From: AR5 sp041497115
GTDB lineage: Bacteria > Methylomirabilota > Methylomirabilia > Rokubacteriales > CSP1-6
Assembly (NCBI GenBank): GCA_041497115.1
Contig: JBGQFW010000001.1
Span: 60,900 to 124,899 of the forward strand
Reading direction: 5' to 3'
Length of the DNA: 64,000 bases
The notes beneath the pieces are model-generated. The model saw nothing but the letters and a program-made list of their open reading frames with translations. It was not told where the DNA came from and made no database searches. Positions 59,533 to 64,000 of the stretch are shown one piece after another. The translations under genes and the position numbers were made by a program. Positions within the stretch are counted from its first letter, which is position 1. The number at the start of each line of letters is the position of its first letter.

Positions 59533-60264
59533 TCAGCGCCTCTTGCCCTCGCCGGGCGAGTAGTAGGAGTGGTAGTAGCGGTAGTAGTCGTAGTAGTAGC
59601 CGTCGCGCTTGAGGTTGACGGCGTTCATCACGACGCCGAGGATCCGGCCCTTGACGGCCTGGATCTGCCCCGCCGCGCGGCGGATCACCTCGTGTGGCAC
59701 CTTCCCCGTCTGCACCACCAGCACCACGCCGTCGGTGAACGCGGCGAGGGCGACCGCATCGGACACCGACACCAGCGGCGGCGAGTCGAGCAGGACCATG
59801 TCGAACTCGCCGACGGCCGCCTCCAGCGACTCGCGCATCCGGTTGGAGCCCACCAGCTCGGCGGGGTTCGGGGGCACCGGCCCGCTGGTGAGGACGAACA
59901 GGTTGGCGATGCTGGTCGGCAGGGCGATCTGCGAGAACGGCAGCCCCTCGAGCAGCGCGGTGGTGAGACCGCGGTTGTTGCTGAGGCCGAACACCCGATG
60001 CAGCGTCGGGCGGCGCAGATCGGAGTCGACCAGCAGGACGCGCGAGCCGGTCTGGGCCATGACGACGCCGAAGTTGGCGACGGTCGTCGACTTGCCCTCG
60101 CCGGGGCTGGCCGAGGTCATGAGGATCGTGCGGCACTTGTGATCGAGGCCGGCGAACTGGATGCTCGTCCGCAGCGAGCGGTACGCCTCGGCGGCGGGCG
60201 ACTTGGGCTCGGCGTGCGCGACGAGCGTGGCGGATGCGGCGCTGGGTTTCGGGCGGTCGGCCAT
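59533..60264 (-). CDS. CpsD/CapB-type polysaccharide biosynthesis tyrosine kinase
   Basis: 243 residues. BY-kinase ATPase: Walker A SASPGEGKST (51-60), Walker A' LLVDSDLRRP and Walker B MVLLDSPPL. The C-terminus is a cluster of eight tyrosines within about 15 residues (GYYYDYYRYYHSYY), the autophosphorylation tail. It pairs with the Wzz-like protein, encoded 2 bases upstream, to control exopolysaccharide chain length. Confidence 0.92.
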   Translation of the reverse strand: MADRPKPSAASATLVAHAEPKSPAAEAYRSLRTSIQFAGLDHKCRTILMTSASPGEGKSTTVANFGVVMAQTGSRVLLVDSDLRRPTLHRVFGLSNNRGLTTALLEGLPFSQIALPTSIANLFVLTSGPVPPNPAELVGSNRMRESLEAAVGEFDMVLLDSPPLVSVSDAVALAAFTDGVVLVVQTGKVPHEVIRRAAGQIQAVKGRILGVVMNAVNLKRDGYYYDYYRYYHSYYSPGEGKRR

Positions 60265-60266
60265 GG

Positions 60267-61646
60267 CTACTTCTTCACCGCGAACAGGGGCACGATGCCG
60301 ATGACGGGCAGCCCCAGGAAGCGCTCGACGTCGTCCGGCGTCTTCACCGTCGTGTCGAAGTACTCGATCGTCAGCGCGATGCCGACGCCGACGAAGAGCC
60401 CGACCAGCACGCTCACCGCGAGGTTGATCGCCTTGCGCGGCCGCACCGGCGTCCGGGGCACCGGGGCCTCCTCGATGATGCTGACGTTGTTGGTCTCCAG
60501 CCCGCCGGTGACGCCGGTCTCCTTGAGGCGCTTGAGGACGGCCTCGTAGAGCTGCTGGTTGGAGTCGGCGTCGCGCTGCAGGTTCAGGTACTGGATCTCC
60601 TTCTCGTTCAATTCCTGGGCCTCGCCCCGCAGCCGGTTCACGTTGCCGAGCAGCGTCTCCTCGCGGGCCCGGGCCACCCGGAACTCCGTCTGGACGGCCC
60701 GCATCATCGTCTTGATCTCGGCGTCGATCTTCAGGGTCACCTGCTCGAGCTGGGCGTCCACCTTGAGGAGCTCGGGGTGCTTCTCCTTGTAGATCTTCGA
60801 CAGCTTCGCCCTGGTGACCTCCAGCTCGGAGGCCTCCTGCTTGAGCTTCTGGATGAGCGGGCTGTCCGCCACCGTGAAGATCGTCTGGGCCCCGCCCTTG
60901 TCACTGGTGATCCGCTGCAGCTCGCCCAGCTTGGCCTCGACCGACAGCCGCTGGGCCTGGGCCTCGAGGTACTGCTTGTTGAAGTCCATGATCTTCTGGG
61001 CGGTGATCTGCCGCTGCTCCTGCAGCCCCATGATGCCGGCCTTCACGCGGTAGTTCTGCAGCGCCTCCGAGGACTCCTGGACCTTCACCTTGAGGCTGCC
61101 CATCTGCTCGTTGAGCCAGGTCATCGCCTCCTGGGCGCCCCGGAGCTTGATGTCGAGGTTGTGCTTGGCGTACTGCCGGGCCAGCGCGTTGGCAACCTCG
61201 GCGGCCATGCCCGGATCGGGATGCTCGAACCGCACCTGGACCAGGCGCGTGTTGCGCTTGGGCTCGACGGTGACGGATCCCAGCAGCGCCCGCACCGGGT
61301 CGCCGGCGCGCTCGAGCCCGGGAATGCGCTTCTTGAGGTTGAGCGTCTCGATCACCCGCTCGATGATCGGACGGCTGACCATGATCTCGTACTGCGTCCG
61401 GTAGTAGTCCTGCGTCGGCGAGCCGATCGGCGAGACTTCCTGGATGTTCAGGAACTTCGGCGGCTCGGGCTCGATGAGCACCGTGGCGCTCGCCTGGTAG
61501 ATCGGCGTCTGCACGAACGACCAGACGGCCACCGTGAACACCGTGGCCAGGAACACCCCGCACACCAGCCACCGGTGCTTGCGCAGCGTGCGGTAGTAGT
61601 CCTTCAGGTGCGCTTCGCGGACGGGCGACGCGGTCTCGGTGGGCAT
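60267..61646 (-). CDS. Wzz/GNVR chain-length determinant protein
   Basis: 459 residues. N-terminal membrane helix (VCGVFLATVFTVAVWSF), the Wzz periplasmic start YQASATVLIEPEPPKF, a long coiled coil (~170-370), the GNVR region and the C-terminal AP-x-P-x-x-P-x-x-P motif (APVPRTPVRPRKAIN) before the second helix. Ends in a short cytosolic tail. ATG 61646 overlaps the export-gene stop by one base (TGATG) and is preferred to the TTG codon just before it. Confidence 0.92.
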   Translation of the reverse strand: MPTETASPVREAHLKDYYRTLRKHRWLVCGVFLATVFTVAVWSFVQTPIYQASATVLIEPEPPKFLNIQEVSPIGSPTQDYYRTQYEIMVSRPIIERVIETLNLKKRIPGLERAGDPVRALLGSVTVEPKRNTRLVQVRFEHPDPGMAAEVANALARQYAKHNLDIKLRGAQEAMTWLNEQMGSLKVKVQESSEALQNYRVKAGIMGLQEQRQITAQKIMDFNKQYLEAQAQRLSVEAKLGELQRITSDKGGAQTIFTVADSPLIQKLKQEASELEVTRAKLSKIYKEKHPELLKVDAQLEQVTLKIDAEIKTMMRAVQTEFRVARAREETLLGNVNRLRGEAQELNEKEIQYLNLQRDADSNQQLYEAVLKRLKETGVTGGLETNNVSIIEEAPVPRTPVRPRKAINLAVSVLVGLFVGVGIALTIEYFDTTVKTPDDVERFLGLPVIGIVPLFAVKK

Positions 61647-62758
61647 CAAAAGAAGCTCTCCGGCACGACGATGACGTCGTTCTCGAGCAGGCGGATGGCC
61701 TTGTCGCGCTGGCCGCGACGGATGATGTCGTTCATGTCCACGTTGATGGTCTGTTGCCCCTTGTCCGTCGTCCGGATGACCCGGGTGCGCCCGGGCGCAG
61801 CCTTGTCGGTGAAGCCGCCGGCGATCGTGATGCCCTCGAGGACGTTGGTCTCCTTGTCGAGCTGGTAGACGCCCGGCTTCTTGACCTCGCCGAAGACGAA
61901 GAACGTGTTGCCCTTCGGCACCAGCACGGTGTCGCCGTCCTCCAGCCGGAAGTTCTTGTCCTTGGGGACGGCCCCCGCGAGGTCGAGGGCGATCGTCTCC
62001 TGCCGGCCGTCGGGGTTGCGCCGCAGGACCTTCACGCCCGCCGGCGCCGCGGTGCTGCTGTACCCGCCGGCCAGCGTGATCGCCTCCAGCACGGAGGTTT
62101 CCTTGTCGAGCGGGAAGGTGCCGGCCCGGTTGACCTCCCCCAGCACGAAGATCGCGGAGCCCTTGGGGACGAGCAGCATGTCGCCGTTCTGGACGAGGAT
62201 GTTCTCCTTGACGTCGCCCGCCTGGATCTTGCGCACGTCGAGCCGCAAGAGGATCGTGTTGCGCGGGGCCGCCTGCCCCTCCTGGCCTTCCGTCCGCACG
62301 AGCACGAGGTTCTTGCCGGCGGTCTTCGAGAGTCCTCCCGCCCGGGAGAGGACCTCGAGGAGCGTGGTCGGGCCGGTCAGGTACAGGAGCCCCGGCTTCT
62401 CGGCCTCGCCCATCACGTGGACCTTGCTCGACAGGTAGTCCCTGACCGACACCAGCACTTGCGGATTGACGAGGTAGTCCTTCTCGAGCAGGTCGCGCAG
62501 CTGCTTGGCCAGCTGGGTCGTGGTGAGACCCGCCGCCTGGACGCCGCCGATCAGCGGGAACGGCACCCGACCGTCCAGCGTGACGGGATAGTCCTTGGAG
62601 AGGTCGTCCTGCCCCCAGACGGTGATCTTCAGCACGTCGCCCGGCCCGATCGTGTACTCCTGGGCGACCGGCGCGCCACTCGCCGTCGCTAGGATCGTGA
62701 CCGCGAGGAGCAGACAGAGCAGCCGTATCGGGGTCGGGCGCGACAGGTGGACGGGCAT
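61646..62758 (-). CDS. Polysaccharide export outer-membrane protein (Wza-like, SLBB)
   Basis: 370 residues. Signal peptide to about residue 33 (ASGAPVAQ). Poly_export domain EYTIGPGDVLKITVWGQDDL, then three SLBB beta-grasp repeats, recognisable by VMGEAEKPGLLYLTG, VLGEVNRAGTFPLDKET and VFGEVKKPGVYQLDKET. The last two are near-identical, a recent duplication. No lipobox Cys is obvious at the cleavage site. It forms the outer-membrane end of the export channel. Confidence 0.92.
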   Translation of the reverse strand: MPVHLSRPTPIRLLCLLLAVTILATASGAPVAQEYTIGPGDVLKITVWGQDDLSKDYPVTLDGRVPFPLIGGVQAAGLTTTQLAKQLRDLLEKDYLVNPQVLVSVRDYLSSKVHVMGEAEKPGLLYLTGPTTLLEVLSRAGGLSKTAGKNLVLVRTEGQEGQAAPRNTILLRLDVRKIQAGDVKENILVQNGDMLLVPKGSAIFVLGEVNRAGTFPLDKETSVLEAITLAGGYSSTAAPAGVKVLRRNPDGRQETIALDLAGAVPKDKNFRLEDGDTVLVPKGNTFFVFGEVKKPGVYQLDKETNVLEGITIAGGFTDKAAPGRTRVIRTTDKGQQTINVDMNDIIRRGQRDKAIRLLENDVIVVPESFF

Positions 62759-62773
62759 GCTACACACCTGCTG

Positions 62774-63988
62774 CTAGAATTGCAGCGTCACTTTGCCGCC
62801 GACGATGTCGTCTTTGAAGTCGAAGGTATCGAAATTCGAGTCGCGCCGGGTGTGGGTGTAGTCGGCGCTGAGGGTCAGCCACTTCTGGATGTTGTACTCC
62901 ACCCCGAGCGCGACGGCGCCGATGTAGTCGATGCGCCAGTCGGAGGTGCCGTTGGTCTTCAGCGACTTCTCGAAGTAATTGCCCTGGGCGCCGTACAGCC
63001 GGGCGCTGAGCAGCACCTTGCTCGTGAGGAAGTGCTCACCGATCAGCGTCACCGACGAGCCGATGAACGCCAGGTTGTTCTGGAAGACCGATTCCTGGAC
63101 CTGACGCTCGGTGACCAGCGTGATCCGCGTGCGCTCGGTCGGCCTCCAGACGAAGTCGCCGCTGGCCACGAGGCCGCTGTACGCGCCGATGTCGCCGTGA
63201 TCGGGATCCCGCACCTCGTAGCCGATCCGGAAGGTCGACACCAGCCGGCTGGTGATCTCGCCGCGCAGGCCGGTGGTGAAGAAGTACCGGTTGACGTCGC
63301 GGTTGGGGGTGTTGTCGAACTCCTTGAAGCCATAGCCCACGTTGAGCAGGACGTCGGTCTTCGGCTGGATCTTGTAGAAGCCGGTGACGTCGAACGCGTG
63401 CTCGTCGCGGTCCAGCGTCTCGACGCCGGTGCCGGTGTCGAAGTTCACCCGCGTCCACGCGTAGTCGACGCCGAGCGCGTAGCGCCGGGCGAACCCGTAC
63501 TCGAGGGACGGCGTCAGCACGTTGGTGGTGCTGCCGATGCGGCCCGTGAGCTCGGTGCCCGGCGGGTCGCTCGTGCGCGCGAAGTTTTCCTTGAGGTTGG
63601 CCTTGAGGCCGCCCGGGAAGTCCAGGAGGACGTTGCCGAGGACGAAGTAGTGCTCGGTGTCCTGCGTGGTCAGGTCGAAGTAGCGCAGGATCTCCGCCCG
63701 GAAGCCGAGGTCGATCTTGTGCCGGCCCAGCGGCAGCTCGAGCAGGAACCCGGGGATCGTCTTCGAGATGCCGTCGTCCTGCGCCCCGCTGTGCGCCTGG
63801 AAGACGTTGGACTCGTACTCGAGCCGCTCGGCGAGAAAGGGCGTGATCTTGAACCCCGGCAGCCCGAGGTCCGGCCACATGGCGTTGAGGTCCACGGCCG
63901 CCGCCGGCGCAGGCGCCAGGCAGACGACGGGCAGCAGGACGGCGAGAAGACAGCCCAACGCCAGCCGCGAACCGCGCTTGTCGCTCAC
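62774..63988 (-). CDS. Outer-membrane beta-barrel protein of the exopolysaccharide operon
   Basis: 404 residues. Signal peptide (LALGCLLAVLLPVVCLAPAPAAA). The rest is alternating-residue strands with Tyr/Trp girdles and a terminal Phe (GGKVTLQF), so a barrel of about 16-18 strands is expected. This resembles the EpsL/VpsM-like barrels found with exopolysaccharide and exosortase loci. Start is GTG at 63988 with GGGGGG ahead. It is the first visible gene of the operon; 12 bases remain to the window edge. Confidence 0.85.
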   Translation of the reverse strand: MSDKRGSRLALGCLLAVLLPVVCLAPAPAAAVDLNAMWPDLGLPGFKITPFLAERLEYESNVFQAHSGAQDDGISKTIPGFLLELPLGRHKIDLGFRAEILRYFDLTTQDTEHYFVLGNVLLDFPGGLKANLKENFARTSDPPGTELTGRIGSTTNVLTPSLEYGFARRYALGVDYAWTRVNFDTGTGVETLDRDEHAFDVTGFYKIQPKTDVLLNVGYGFKEFDNTPNRDVNRYFFTTGLRGEITSRLVSTFRIGYEVRDPDHGDIGAYSGLVASGDFVWRPTERTRITLVTERQVQESVFQNNLAFIGSSVTLIGEHFLTSKVLLSARLYGAQGNYFEKSLKTNGTSDWRIDYIGAVALGVEYNIQKWLTLSADYTHTRRDSNFDTFDFKDDIVGGKVTLQF

Positions 63989-64000
63989 CGCCGCCCCCCC

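Noticed and set aside
1..64000. tRNA, rRNA, CRISPR array, riboswitch, phage or transposase
   Set aside because: None seen. Gaps between genes are all under about 170 bases and show no tRNA-like cloverleaf, repeat-spacer pattern or conserved riboswitch core that I could recognise by eye.

Overview
Organism. The window is uniformly very GC-rich DNA, densely packed with protein genes and with no tRNA, rRNA, CRISPR array or transposase that I can see. It encodes Gram-negative envelope functions (an Mla lipid-transport system, a PagL-like outer-membrane enzyme, a polysaccharide export chain, a beta-barrel protein), hopanoid synthesis, tungsten-type aldehyde oxidoreductase genes and many CoA/organic-acid enzymes. 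That mix resembles uncultured soil lineages such as Candidatus Rokubacteria/Methylomirabilota. This is inference from gene content; no marker gene in the window proves it.

Layout. 1-5.8 kb (minus): a sulfur/redox operon with a CstB-like persulfide dioxygenase-rhodanese, a YeeE/YedE sulfur-compound transporter, a fused 4Fe-4S/NrfD protein and a molybdopterin oxidoreductase cut by the left edge. 5.8-13.2 kb: nucleotidyltransferase, a formylglycine-generating-enzyme remnant, Uma2 nuclease, EF-G-like GTPase, threonine synthase, a secreted two-repeat protein, FAH hydrolase and cupin. 13.2-21.7 kb (minus): a hopanoid/isoprenoid operon (CruF-like, hpnH, an unknown 113-residue protein, hpnG, hpnA, hpnD, two zinc dehydrogenases, PagL-like, ispH), in which seven junctions are exact 4-base stop/start overlaps. 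21.7-33 kb (mostly plus): squalene-hopene cyclase running directly into mlaEFDC and an NTP transferase, then inositol-3-phosphate synthase, the hopanoid RND exporter hpnN and a folate-biopterin-type transporter. Together these two blocks make, modify and move membrane lipids.

33-44.6 kb: malate synthase, then a minus-strand run with an O-antigen-ligase/TPR protein, methylmalonyl-CoA epimerase-like protein, Nudix hydrolase, aldo/keto reductase, CopC/CopD, an acetyltransferase and a beta-hydroxyacid dehydrogenase. 44.7-50 kb (minus): an aldehyde:ferredoxin oxidoreductase operon (GYD protein, polyferredoxin, FAD/NAD(P) subunit, catalytic subunit, and a small amidohydrolase-like protein lacking its barrel), then a second beta-hydroxyacid dehydrogenase. 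50-55.8 kb: EamA exporter, dolichol-phosphate-mannose-synthase-like GT2 and a DUF2723 membrane protein; then the most interesting locus, a selenoprotein of the UGSC family at 53866-55509 (minus). It reads through an in-frame TGA at 55222-55224 directly followed by Gly-Ser-Cys and a perfect 9-bp hairpin that fits a bacterial SECIS. A conventional gene call would split it in two. The same gene carries a 75-bp dispersed repeat that forms exactly 25 in-frame codons of a linker to a second, unidentified domain. 55.8-59.5 kb (plus): FGGY sugar kinase, 6-phosphogluconolactonase and glucose-6-phosphate dehydrogenase (oxidative pentose phosphate entry). 59.5-64 kb (minus): an exopolysaccharide assembly operon (outer-membrane beta-barrel, SLBB export protein, Wzz-like chain-length protein, BY-kinase).

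Limits. All calls come from reading translations and motifs by eye. No homology search, structure prediction or terminator/promoter software was run. No gene-free stretch exceeds 300 bases; the largest gaps are about 110-170 bases and are described where they hold something.
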